The translations under genes were made by a program, and so were the position numbers. DNA of 64,000 nucleotides from Acidovorax delafieldii. Lineage in GTDB: Bacteria > Pseudomonadota > Gammaproteobacteria > Burkholderiales > Burkholderiaceae_C. Below the pieces are notes generated by a model. That model saw only the letters and a list, made by a program, of their open reading frames with translations. It made no database searches and was not told where the DNA came from. Shown one piece after another: positions 8,985-16,080 of this stretch (the first letter of the stretch is position 1; each line of letters starts with the position of its first letter). The stretch lies in assembly GCF_007993815.1 (NCBI RefSeq), contig NZ_VJWE01000014.1, positions 186,001 through 250,000 on the forward strand, written 5' to 3'.

Positions 8985-10712
8985 ATGGCAGGGACACAAC
9001 TCAAAAAAATAACAATCGAGAAATTTCGCGCGCTAAATGGCGTCGAAGTTGAGTTCGGTAACTACATCACTGTTATTTGCGGAAAAAATGGGACATCCAA
9101 GTCCTCAATCCTTGGGATCGCGGCGCAAATTTTTAGTTTTGAAAAAAACTATGTCACCGGCGCAAGTCTTCGCGATTTCAAACAAATCAGCGGTCAAGGT
9201 TTCAAGTCTCAGTACAAAGAACATATCAGAATTTCTGAGAAATTTGACGTACCGGGATCGCTGTCCGCCGTCATCCATATGCATGATGGTTACACCAACC
9301 AAGCCGCAACAGCCAATTTGGAACTGATGACTCGCGGCGTTACCGAAAATGAAACGAAGAAAATACTGCCACGCCCGGTCATCAGGAAAAACAGTATCGC
9401 CACCGGGAACACCAGTAGAAATTTCACACATCCTGTGATTTTCTTGAGCTTGAAGCGGCTTTATCCGATTGCAGATCGTGACTACAAAGCAATAGATTTC
9501 GATTATCTGAAAGCCCATGAGCAGGAATTCATTTCTCTGACCAACGAATTACTCAACCGGAGCTCAACCAAGGCCACCGGCACGCACGGAACAATCAATT
9601 CCGCCGTAGCCCATGGTGACAACTACAACCATGAGTCAGTTTCCGCTGGTGAAGACAATGCGGGTCAGATCATCATGGCGCTCCTGTCGTTTAAAAAACT
9701 CAAAGCTGAATATGCAGACTACAAAGGCGGTTTGCTGCTGATTGATGAAGCTGATGCTGGCCTATTTCCAACTGCGCAAGTCAACCTGCTGAAGATTCTT
9801 GAACGTGAATGCAGAAAGCTCAATCTGCAAGTTGTTATGACATCTCACTCACCTGTAATGATTGAGTACGCATATGAGCAGAGTCAGCATGAACATAGCA
9901 AGAAATTTAAAACAATCTATTTGAGCAATACATATGGATCAGTTCAGGTCATGCAGGACTGGTCTTGGGCGAAGATCAGCGCCGACATCCACACGAGAAC
10001 TGTAAGCGCTGGACGAACCGCCACGCTACCCAGCGTTAATGTCTATTTTGAGGACAAAGAGGCGGAAGATTTCTTCTCGGCATTAATCTACCGACAGCCA
10101 ATAAAGAAATTTCTAAATCAAATGTCGGGCATCAAAATGGGCTGCCCAAATTACGTATATCTTCTTGACAAGAAGGTCCCGGAATTTGCCGCAAACAGTG
10201 TTGTTTGTTTGGATGCTGACGCCAGGCCCCTCTTAAAGGGAAAAGGGTTTAAAACTGTCGTATTGCTCCCGGGTGATTTACCTCCAGATCAACTAATCTT
10301 CGAACATCTATACAACCTGCCACCTGATGATGCTTTTTGGGAAAACGACTTGCAGTTTTCTCGTGATGTCTTTACCAATTCAGCTGGGCGCGAGGCAATT
10401 AGGGAGTTGGGTATCAGTGGAAACATTGTTGATCTAGAGGAGCGCCTCGCTGCTTACAGCGGCAACAAGACAAAACGGGACATTTTCAAGAATTTTTACA
10501 ATTCTGAAGATTTCCAATTGCTGATTTCCACGAGTGTTAAACCGTTCAGTGCGTGGCGTCATTGGGTAGAAAATAATCCAAAGGCAACTAACGCTTTCTT
10601 AGAAAACTTCAAAGCTGCATTATTCGATATCATGAAGAACGGCTACGCCGTGGACGATGCCAAACTAGCAACACTGGAAGTCAAACTGAAGAAGGTGCCC
10701 AATGTTCTCTAA
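8985..10712 (+). CDS. OLD-like AAA/ABC ATPase with C-terminal TOPRIM-like region, candidate defence effector
   Basis: Protein of 575 residues. The N-terminal ATPase has Walker A GKNGTSKS (33-40), an ABC-signature-like SAGEDNAGQI (220-229), Walker B LLLIDEAD (250-257) and an H-loop His in MTSHSP (His288). Walker A is unusual: Ser replaces the Gly before Lys. The C-terminal part has acidic motifs placed as in OLD-family TOPRIM nucleases: VYFEDKEAEDFF (Glu356) and CLDADA (Asp410, Asp412), followed by LLPGDLPPDQLIFE. OLD-family ATPase-nucleases take part in phage defence (OLD, Gabija GajA, PARIS AriA). The start has GGGGAGG 7 nt upstream. The methylase gene overlaps the 3' end by 11 nt. Codon use is AT-richer than the flanks, which suggests transfer. 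Nuclease activity is inferred. Confidence 0.8.
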   Translation: MAGTQLKKITIEKFRALNGVEVEFGNYITVICGKNGTSKSSILGIAAQIFSFEKNYVTGASLRDFKQISGQGFKSQYKEHIRISEKFDVPGSLSAVIHMHDGYTNQAATANLELMTRGVTENETKKILPRPVIRKNSIATGNTSRNFTHPVIFLSLKRLYPIADRDYKAIDFDYLKAHEQEFISLTNELLNRSSTKATGTHGTINSAVAHGDNYNHESVSAGEDNAGQIIMALLSFKKLKAEYADYKGGLLLIDEADAGLFPTAQVNLLKILERECRKLNLQVVMTSHSPVMIEYAYEQSQHEHSKKFKTIYLSNTYGSVQVMQDWSWAKISADIHTRTVSAGRTATLPSVNVYFEDKEAEDFFSALIYRQPIKKFLNQMSGIKMGCPNYVYLLDKKVPEFAANSVVCLDADARPLLKGKGFKTVVLLPGDLPPDQLIFEHLYNLPPDDAFWENDLQFSRDVFTNSAGREAIRELGISGNIVDLEERLAAYSGNKTKRDIFKNFYNSEDFQLLISTSVKPFSAWRHWVENNPKATNAFLENFKAALFDIMKNGYAVDDAKLATLEVKLKKVPNVL

Positions 10713-11577
10713 TAGGCTATACAGCCCACTTCGCTACCCTGGTGGTAAAGCGCCTTTTGCACCTTTCATTGCCAAATTGATGGAGGTCAATGGAGTTGCG
10801 GGTGGGCATTACCTGGAACCTTACGCAGGCGGGGCAGGGGTTGCTCTCGATCTCTTGTTTCAGGGTCATGCGGGTCACATTCACATCAACGACGCAGATC
10901 CCGCAGTATTTGCGTTTTGGGTCGCTGTAACACAGCATTCTGAGGAGTTGCTTGAGCTGCTTGCATCGACACCTATTACCATCGAAGAATGGTTTAAGTG
11001 GCGCTCTGTACTCCGTGAAGACGGCCAAGCTAGCTTGGTCGAGAAGGGGTTTGCCACGTTGTTTATGAACAGAACCAACCGCTCTGGCATATTGAAAGCG
11101 GGCGTTATTGGCGGGAAGAGACAAGAAGGTGCCTACAAACTGGACGCCCGTTTCAGAAAGGAAGTCATAGCCGCCAGGATTGAAGCGATCGCTAAACGTT
11201 CGAAAGACATCACCGTGTATAGCGAAGATTCTTTGACTCTTCTGAAGCGATGCAAAGAGTTTCTTCCTAGAGAGTCGTTGATCTATCTTGATCCTCCTTA
11301 CTACGTCAAAGGCAAGGGGCTGTACCGCAACTATTACGAGCACGACGATCACGTTGCTATCGCTAAAACTATCAAGGCTAAAGGTTTCAAACGGCATTGG
11401 GTGGTGTCTTATGACAACGTAGATGAAATACGCACTATGTACCAGCTAGTGAATACGAAGACATACGGACTCAACTACACGGCCCAACGGCGGTATGTAG
11501 GCAATGAAGTTATGTTTTTCAGTCAAGACTTGATCGTTTGTGATGACGTTATCCCTCAGACGAAGAAAGTCGCCTGA
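10702..11577 (+). CDS. Dam-like DNA adenine-N6 methyltransferase (D12 class)
   Basis: Transfers a methyl group from S-adenosylmethionine to adenine N6 in DNA. The 291-residue protein has the alpha-group motif order: PLRYPGGKAPF (9-19), the SAM-binding EPYAGGAGVAL (39-49), NDADP (63-67) and the catalytic DPPY (197-200), then GLYRNYYEHDDH as in Dam/DpnM proteins. The start lies inside the upstream ATPase gene (11-nt overlap), so translation is probably coupled. The target cannot be read from sequence, though GATC is common in this class. Likely job: modify host DNA so that the partner ATPase/nuclease spares it; an orphan phage-type methylase is the alternative. Confidence 0.88.
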   Translation: MFSNRLYSPLRYPGGKAPFAPFIAKLMEVNGVAGGHYLEPYAGGAGVALDLLFQGHAGHIHINDADPAVFAFWVAVTQHSEELLELLASTPITIEEWFKWRSVLREDGQASLVEKGFATLFMNRTNRSGILKAGVIGGKRQEGAYKLDARFRKEVIAARIEAIAKRSKDITVYSEDSLTLLKRCKEFLPRESLIYLDPPYYVKGKGLYRNYYEHDDHVAIAKTIKAKGFKRHWVVSYDNVDEIRTMYQLVNTKTYGLNYTAQRRYVGNEVMFFSQDLIVCDDVIPQTKKVA

Positions 11578-11659
11578 TAACTCTCTTTTCGAGAAAAACG
11601 TTCGCCAAAGGAACTTCCGACCCTCGATTGCACTTGGAACGTTACTTTTTCAATTCAAG

Positions 11660-11960
11660 ATGCAATCCTCTCAAATCCTCACTTCTGGTTCACCGAGCTA
11701 ACCCTCAAGCAGCACTTCGCCAAAGATGCTGCCTTGGACGAAGCCATCCGCACCCGCTTCGGCGCCGCGCTGGAGGCTGCGGCGCAGTGCGAACTGTTTA
11801 CCTGGCGCGACACGCCCAAGGAGAGGCTGGCGGAGGTGTTGCTGCTGGACCAGTTCTCGCGCAATGTGTATCGCGACACCGCCCGCGCCTTTGCGCAAGA
11901 CGCGCTGGCCCTGTGGCCAGCGGGCAGGATCGCAGCCTGCGCAGCGCGCGAGCGGGGTCA
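11660..11960 (+). pseudogene. Decayed partial copy of the DUF924 gene
   Basis: This stretch is a close but damaged duplicate of the intact DUF924 gene at 13905-14444. It starts with a matching ATGCA, loses one base near 11680 (frameshift before TTCTGGTTCACC), runs in frame through FTELTLKQHFAKDAALDEAIRTRFG and DQFSRNVYRDTARAFAQDALAL, has a further deletion of about 20 nt before the GCGGGCAGGA segment, and loses similarity near 11950. A 249-nt ORF (11734-11982) survives inside it, with a tail not related to the family. It borders the ATPase/methylase pair on the right. Confidence 0.8.
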
Positions 11961-12015
11961 GGTCTTGCCTTTTACCGAGTAAATCCATGAGCATCATCGC
12001 GGACCCACATCCGAA

Positions 12016-12203
12016 TTCGGCCCCGCCCAGGCCGCATTGGCAGCCCTCTCACGCACAGGTTTACGTGCTGCCGAAAATGCCCGTCGGACAAACACCTACA
12101 GGTGGTAGAAGAAAACGGCAAAGTGCTGCGTGAAAGCCCGGAAGAGTATTTGCGCAAGCGCACCGAGGCAGCCTCGCAGTCAAGCTTCAAGCACAGCACC
12201 TGA
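12016..12203 (+). pseudogene. Frameshifted remnant of a small hypothetical gene
   Basis: One frame reads FGPAQAALAALSRTGLRAAENARR up to a stop at about 12106; after a one-frame shift near 12096 the next frame reads LQVVEENGKVLRESPEEY and continues to a TGA at 12203. The two halves read as one helical, charged small protein, and the pattern (RAAENARR, then a VVEENGKV strand) recalls short antitoxin-like hypothetical proteins. The first nucleotidyltransferase starts 14 nt downstream. The gene call rests only on this reconstruction. Confidence 0.35.
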
Positions 12204-12217
12204 TCGGAAGGACCAGC

Positions 12218-12544
12218 ATGCACCCCGCCATCGCCCAACATCGCCCCGGTATTGCCGCCATCTGCCAGCGCTACGGCATTCAGCGACTGGAGGTGTTTGG
12301 CTCGGCGGCGCGGACCACTGACTTTGACCCAGACCGCAGCGACGCCGACTTTCTGGTGGAGTTTGCGCCGGGCGTTGAACCCGGGCTCCACGCGATTTTT
12401 AGCGCAAAGGCCGATCTTGAGGCCCTGCTAGGCCGGGGCGTGGATCTGGTGGAGCCCGGTGCGGTGCGCAATCCCTATGTGCTGGACGGCATCAACCGCC
12501 ACCGCGAGATCATCTTTTCAGGCGATCATTTGCTATCGTTTTAG
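12218..12544 (+). CDS. MNT-type minimal nucleotidyltransferase (MntA-like antitoxin fold), copy 1
   Basis: Protein of 108 residues with the minimal nucleotidyltransferase signature: GSAAR at 28-32 and, 10 residues on, the metal-binding SDADFLVEF (Asp42, Asp44). Such proteins usually pair with HEPN ribonuclease toxins and can inactivate them by AMP transfer. The length fits, and the ATG is preceded by GGAAGGA. No HEPN gene is next to it; instead a second, diverged MNT gene follows after 77 nt. It could be an orphan antitoxin or act on a toxin encoded elsewhere. Confidence 0.85.
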   Translation: MHPAIAQHRPGIAAICQRYGIQRLEVFGSAARTTDFDPDRSDADFLVEFAPGVEPGLHAIFSAKADLEALLGRGVDLVEPGAVRNPYVLDGINRHREIIFSGDHLLSF

Positions 12545-12587
12545 TAGCATCTAGCGTAATCCCTGAAAGCGCTAGAGTCCAATTTTC
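12541..12587 (+). repeat. Dispersed intergenic repeat (degenerate copy)
   Basis: Carries TAGCATCTAGCGTAATCC then AAGCGCTAGAG and a run of T, a weakened version of the repeat described under 36541-36585. It separates the two MNT genes. Confidence 0.5.
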
Positions 12588-12621
12588 TCCATTAACAAGC
12601 ACCGCCGCTACACTCCAAACC

Positions 12622-12912
12622 ATGCGCCCCTCCGAAGCCCTGTCCCTGCACCGCTCGCAAATCCGCGAGATCGCACTGCGCCACCGCGTGAGCAGCGTGC
12701 GGGTGTTTGGGTCGGCGCTGCATGGGGACGACACAGCCGACAGCGACCTGGACCTATTGGTAGAGCCAACCGCGCAAACCACGCTGATGGACATTGGCGC
12801 GATCCGGTTTGAACTGAAGCAGTTGCTGGGCATGGAGGTGGATGTGCTCACCCCCAACAGCCTGCCCGCCAGCTTTCGGGACCAGGTGCTGCGCGAGGCG
12901 GTCACCGTATGA
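12622..12912 (+). CDS. MNT-type minimal nucleotidyltransferase, copy 2
   Basis: Protein of 96 residues of the same superfamily as the preceding gene but clearly diverged. The signature is GSALHGDD (30-37), then SDLDLLVE (41-48) with the two Asp ligands; IGAIRFELKQLLGMEVDVLTP follows, as in MntA/DUF86-partner proteins. It ends with the REAV motif often seen at the C-terminus of these proteins. The expected HEPN partner is absent: downstream is a dispersed repeat and then the convergent NYN gene. Loss of the toxin gene is a plausible explanation. Confidence 0.85.
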   Translation: MRPSEALSLHRSQIREIALRHRVSSVRVFGSALHGDDTADSDLDLLVEPTAQTTLMDIGAIRFELKQLLGMEVDVLTPNSLPASFRDQVLREAVTV

Positions 12913-12973
12913 GCCGGGCGCACCCGCTGTGGGTGCAAGTAGCAGCAATCTCGCTTTAGTTTGCTTTCATTTC

Positions 12974-13006
12974 GATAGCTGGCAGCGCTTATCCATCAAG
13001 CGCTGG
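12974..13006 (+). repeat. Dispersed intergenic repeat
   Basis: Contains GATAGCTGGCAGCGCTTATC then AAGCGCTGG. It sits between the convergent second MNT gene and the NYN gene. A GCACCC/GGGTGC hairpin lies just upstream at about 12920-12936. Confidence 0.65.
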
Positions 13007-13108
13007 ATGCCGATTTGGTCTGTGAAGGTGAGTTGGCTCGGCATGGTGGCGCACTCCGCGAGGAGTTCATCGGCCCGCGCGTCCACACAAAGCAACTCGC
13101 CAAATTCC

Positions 13109-13858
13109 TTACGCAACCCGTTTGATCCGGATTTGCACGTTCGACAAGGTCACTCCATCCGGCCTGACTAGTGGCAGTTCCTTGACCTCCAGATAGGTCA
13201 GTGAACGCACCAATTCACTGAGTTTCTTGAAGCCATAGTTGCGGGCATCAAAAGCAGGGTTGATCTTGCTGATGTGGCTCCCTACTCCACCCAACGCAGC
13301 CCAGCCGTCTTCGCGCGCATTGGCATCGATGGCGGCAATGATCAAGGGCTGTAGGGTCCGCACATCTGCCACGGCAACCGCCTCCGCCTTGGGTGCATCC
13401 TTGGCTGGCGTGGGCTCTGTCCTGAGGATTTCGGTGTAGATGAATTTGTCGCACGCAGCCACAAAGGCTTCTGGCGTCTTGCGCTCACCAAATCCGTAGA
13501 CGACCTTGCCTTCCTCCCGGATGCGGGTAGCTAGGCGGGTGAAATCGCTATCGCTGCTGACCAGGCAGAAACCGTCGGCCGTGTTGTCGTGCAGCACGTC
13601 CATCGCGTCGATGATGAGCGAGGCATCTGTAGAGTTTTTACCGCTGGTGTAACTAAACTGCTGGATGGGCTGAATCGCCAACTTGTGCAGCACTTCTTTC
13701 CAGCCCTTCAAATTGGTCGTGGTCCAGTCCCCATAAGCGCGCTTGATGGTGGCCGTGCCATAACGAGACACTTCTGCCAGAAGCTCCTGGATGACGGACG
13801 CTTGCGCGTTGTCTGCATCAATGAGAACTGCGAGTTTTTGGTTGTTGCCGTTAGCCAA
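13109..13858 (-). CDS. NYN-domain (PIN-like) RNase with C-terminal OST-HTH/LOTUS domain
   Basis: Protein of 249 residues. The N-terminal NYN domain has LAVLIDADNAQ (first Asp ligands), the conserved KRAYGDW and the SSDSDFTRL acidic motif, as in LabA/MARF1-type nucleases, which are thought to cut RNA. After an Ala/Glu-rich linker, about 75 residues (LQPLIIAAIDANAREDGWAALGGVGSHI to the end) match an OST-HTH/LOTUS RNA-binding domain. The start is TTG at 13858: AGGAGG lies 9 nt before it and the product then begins LANGNNQKLAVL, as in relatives, whereas the ATG at 13882 has no ribosome site. Divergent from the intact DUF924 gene. Substrate unknown. Confidence 0.87.
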   Translation of the reverse strand: MANGNNQKLAVLIDADNAQASVIQELLAEVSRYGTATIKRAYGDWTTTNLKGWKEVLHKLAIQPIQQFSYTSGKNSTDASLIIDAMDVLHDNTADGFCLVSSDSDFTRLATRIREEGKVVYGFGERKTPEAFVAACDKFIYTEILRTEPTPAKDAPKAEAVAVADVRTLQPLIIAAIDANAREDGWAALGGVGSHISKINPAFDARNYGFKKLSELVRSLTYLEVKELPLVRPDGVTLSNVQIRIKRVA

Positions 13859-13904
13859 TGAACTGTCCCTCCTGGGTCGCATGCTACAGCGCTATCCTCG
13901 TGGA

Positions 13905-14444
13905 ATGCAGCCTCAAAACGTCCTCCAGTTCTGGTTCACCGAACTCACTCCCCAGCAGCACTTCGCCAAAGACGCTGCCCTCGACGAATCCATCCGCACC
14001 CGCTTCGGCCCCACGCTGGAGGCCGCAGCGCGCTGTGAACTGTTCACCTGGCGCGCCACCCCAGAAGGCCGATTGGCAGAAATCCTGGTGCTGGACCAGT
14101 TCTCGCGCAATGTGTACCGCGACACCGCCCGCGCCTTTGCACAAGACGCGCTGGCGCTTGCTCTGGCGCAAGAGCTGGTGGCCAGCGGGCAGGACCGCAG
14201 CCTGCCCACCGCGCAGCGCGTGTTTGCCTACATGCCATACATGCACAGCGAATCTGCCGTGATTCATGAGCAAGCCCTCACGCTGTTTGCGCAGCCGGGC
14301 ATGGAAAACAACCTGGACTTTGAGCGCCGGCACAAGGCCATCATCGACCGCTTTGGGCGCTACCCGCATCGCAACGCGGTGCTGGGCCGCACCTCCACGG
14401 CCGAAGAGCTGGCGTTTTTGAGCGAGCCGGGGTCATCGTTCTGA
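13905..14444 (+). CDS. DUF924 family protein (intact copy)
   Basis: Protein of 179 residues covering the DUF924 family: VLQFWFTELTPQQHFAKD at the start, DQFSRNVYRDTARAFAQDALAL in the middle, then FAYMPYMHSES and the closing FERRHKAIIDRFGRYPHRNAVLGR. It is an all-helical, TPR-like fold with no known reaction. The ATG at 13905 is chosen because the homology starts there. The gap to the divergent NYN gene is only 46 nt. A damaged copy of the first 60% lies 2.2 kb upstream. Confidence 0.88.
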   Translation: MQPQNVLQFWFTELTPQQHFAKDAALDESIRTRFGPTLEAAARCELFTWRATPEGRLAEILVLDQFSRNVYRDTARAFAQDALALALAQELVASGQDRSLPTAQRVFAYMPYMHSESAVIHEQALTLFAQPGMENNLDFERRHKAIIDRFGRYPHRNAVLGRTSTAEELAFLSEPGSSF

Positions 14445-14478
14445 CTCGGGCGCTATCTCGGCCCAAAACGCTCCTCTA

Positions 14479-14520
14479 TTGATAGCTGCCAGCGTATATC
14501 CTTCTAGCGCTACAGGCCCA
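14479..14520 (+). repeat. Dispersed intergenic repeat
   Basis: Reads TTGATAGCTGCCAGCG, TATATCCTTC, then TAGCGCTACAGGCCC, close to the consensus. It lies between the DUF924 gene and the next small gene, both rightward. Confidence 0.75.
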
Positions 14521-14559
14521 TTTCATCCCAAAGTGCTCCCGCAGCAGCAAAGCCCATCC

Positions 14560-14859
14560 ATGACGCCTCCGTTCTCCCCCACCTTCGCCCATGTGCCGCC
14601 CGGCCCGCTGGCAGGGCCATTGCAGCTATTGCCCGTCAACGCCGCCGTGGTGTCCGTGCACACGGCCGATGGCGCGCATGTGGGCTCGCTCAAGCTGGTT
14701 GGCGGGGTGTGGAAGTTCAAGGCCATGGGCTACGACGCCGCAGGCCGCATGGAGCCGGGCCATGGGCCGCTGACGGAGCAGCACAACATGGCGTTCGCGG
14801 CCCTGGATGAGGCCGAGGTGAGCGCCCGGCTGCTGGGCGCTTTGGGAAGCGCTGGGTAA
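14560..14859 (+). CDS. Hypothetical protein, 99 residues
   Basis: Not recognised. From the ATG at 14560 the protein has a Pro-rich N-terminus (PPFSPTFAHVPPGPL), a beta-rich middle that looks like a small barrel (VVSVHTADGAHVGSLKLVGGVWKFKAMGYD) and a helical end. No signal peptide or membrane segment. The in-frame extension to 14479 reads through the dispersed repeat and is rejected. GC-rich codon use supports that it is coding. Confidence 0.6.
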   Translation: MTPPFSPTFAHVPPGPLAGPLQLLPVNAAVVSVHTADGAHVGSLKLVGGVWKFKAMGYDAAGRMEPGHGPLTEQHNMAFAALDEAEVSARLLGALGSAG

Positions 14860-14914
14860 CGAGCGCCAAGAAAGCATCAAAAATACGAAGCCGTGCCGCT
14901 GGGGGCCATAACCC

Positions 14915-15856
14915 TCAGTGTTGGGAGTCGGCCAGCACAAACTCCACCGCCGCACACACCGCCGCCACCTGCGCCTCAATGCACTGCTCGGGCGTGGCGC
15001 GGGGGCTGTCGGGGTAGACCTCCGTTGTGGTGGTGTAGCGCGCGCCGCTGATGCCCGCGCACAGGCCCCACTGCTTCATCGGGTAGTGGATGACGCCCGG
15101 CGCCGCCACGGGCGTGCCGATGATTTCGTTTTTCTCGTCCGCTGGCGCAATGTGTGTGACGCGGCTGACGGCCTCGATGATGGCTTGCTGGAAGGCGGGC
15201 TGCGGGTTGTCAGTGTCGTCCACCAGGTAAAAGCCGTCGGGGATGCTGCCGGGCTCGAACACCTTGCCGTCGCGCGCGGCCACGGCGGGGCGGTATTCGG
15301 ATTCGTCGGTGTTGGTGGTTTCGTGCAGGTCGATGTGGGCGGCAAACTGGCCGTGCAGTGGCGCCACCAGGCGCATGAGGGCGGCGGACTCTTGTGCGGG
15401 CGAGCCGTCGCGGAACGACCGGTTGGGGTCGATGGCGTCAAAGTTCCAGCGCTGAAACCGCTCGTACGCCCAGGGGCTCACGCACGGCACCACCAGCAGG
15501 TTGGCGCGGCCTGCAAAGCGCTCGGCCTGCGTGTCCACAAACCGCAGTGCGCCATGCACGCCACTCGTCTCGTAGCCGTGCACTCCCCCTGTGACCAGCA
15601 CAGTGGGCAGGCCGGGCTGCCAATCGCGGCTGCGCAGGGCCCGCAGGGGAAAGCGCTCTGCCGGGTGCTGGGCGTCGCCATAAATCACGTCGCCATACAT
15701 CTCCACGTCAAACCGGCCCCGCAGTGCCTCGATGGCCGTGAGCACGTCGTCGGCGTAGCTGCGCTGGCGCACCTGGCGTGCGCGCCACTGGTCGCGTTCT
15801 GCCGCGCCCCAGGGCTGGCCGGGTGTGCCGATGGGATAGGTGGAGGTGGGTTGCAT
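14915..15856 (-). CDS. M14-like zinc carboxypeptidase/deacylase
   Basis: Protein of about 313 residues from the ATG at 15856. The zinc site typical of M14 and the AstE/AspA branch is visible: VTGGVHGYETSG (HxxE), with the third ligand in AAHIDLHETTN. The segment DAIDPNRSFRDG matches the substrate-binding Asn-Arg of the family. It probably removes an amino-acid residue or acyl group from a small amide, in the cytoplasm. The longer frame to 15946 lacks family-like residues. Its end is convergent with the 99-residue gene. Substrate unknown. Confidence 0.8.
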   Translation of the reverse strand: MQPTSTYPIGTPGQPWGAAERDQWRARQVRQRSYADDVLTAIEALRGRFDVEMYGDVIYGDAQHPAERFPLRALRSRDWQPGLPTVLVTGGVHGYETSGVHGALRFVDTQAERFAGRANLLVVPCVSPWAYERFQRWNFDAIDPNRSFRDGSPAQESAALMRLVAPLHGQFAAHIDLHETTNTDESEYRPAVAARDGKVFEPGSIPDGFYLVDDTDNPQPAFQQAIIEAVSRVTHIAPADEKNEIIGTPVAAPGVIHYPMKQWGLCAGISGARYTTTTEVYPDSPRATPEQCIEAQVAAVCAAVEFVLADSQH

Positions 15857-15932
15857 GGGTGCGTGGGATGGAGTGGCAGGTGAATGGCAGGCCCGGCGGC
15901 AAACGGGGCCGACGGAACGGACAACGCCAACA

Positions 15933-16046
15933 AGAGCGGCTAACAAAACTCAGCGAAGCGGTTCTGGCTAGGCGCTGTGTCGCAGGCAGTACGAGCAGTA
16001 CGACAAGACACAGCAACGACGCCAGAAGAGTTTTGTTAGCCGCTCT
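15933..16046. repeat. 114-nt hairpin element with perfect 19-bp inverted arms
   Basis: AGAGCGGCTAACAAAACTC at 15933-15951 is perfectly complementary to 16028-16046. Inside, TTCTGGC (15962-15968) pairs with GCCAGAA (16021-16027) and GCTGTGTC with GACACAGC. Near the centre is a tandem 9-bp repeat, GCAGTACGA twice (15986-16003). The whole can fold into one long stem. It lies between the divergent M14-like and protease genes. No ORF inside. It looks like a mobile palindromic (REP/MITE-like) element. Confidence 0.8.
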
Positions 16047-16080
16047 AAGGCTTGTCGCAGGGCGTTCATAGAATACCGCG

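Noticed and set aside
12842-13171. 109-codon ORF on the plus strand
   Set aside because: It crosses the second MNT gene, a dispersed repeat and the end of the NYN gene without any protein-like pattern.
15986-16003. Tandem GCAGTACGA copies as the start of a CRISPR or VNTR array
   Set aside because: Only two 9-bp units with no spacers, placed in the loop of the long hairpin.
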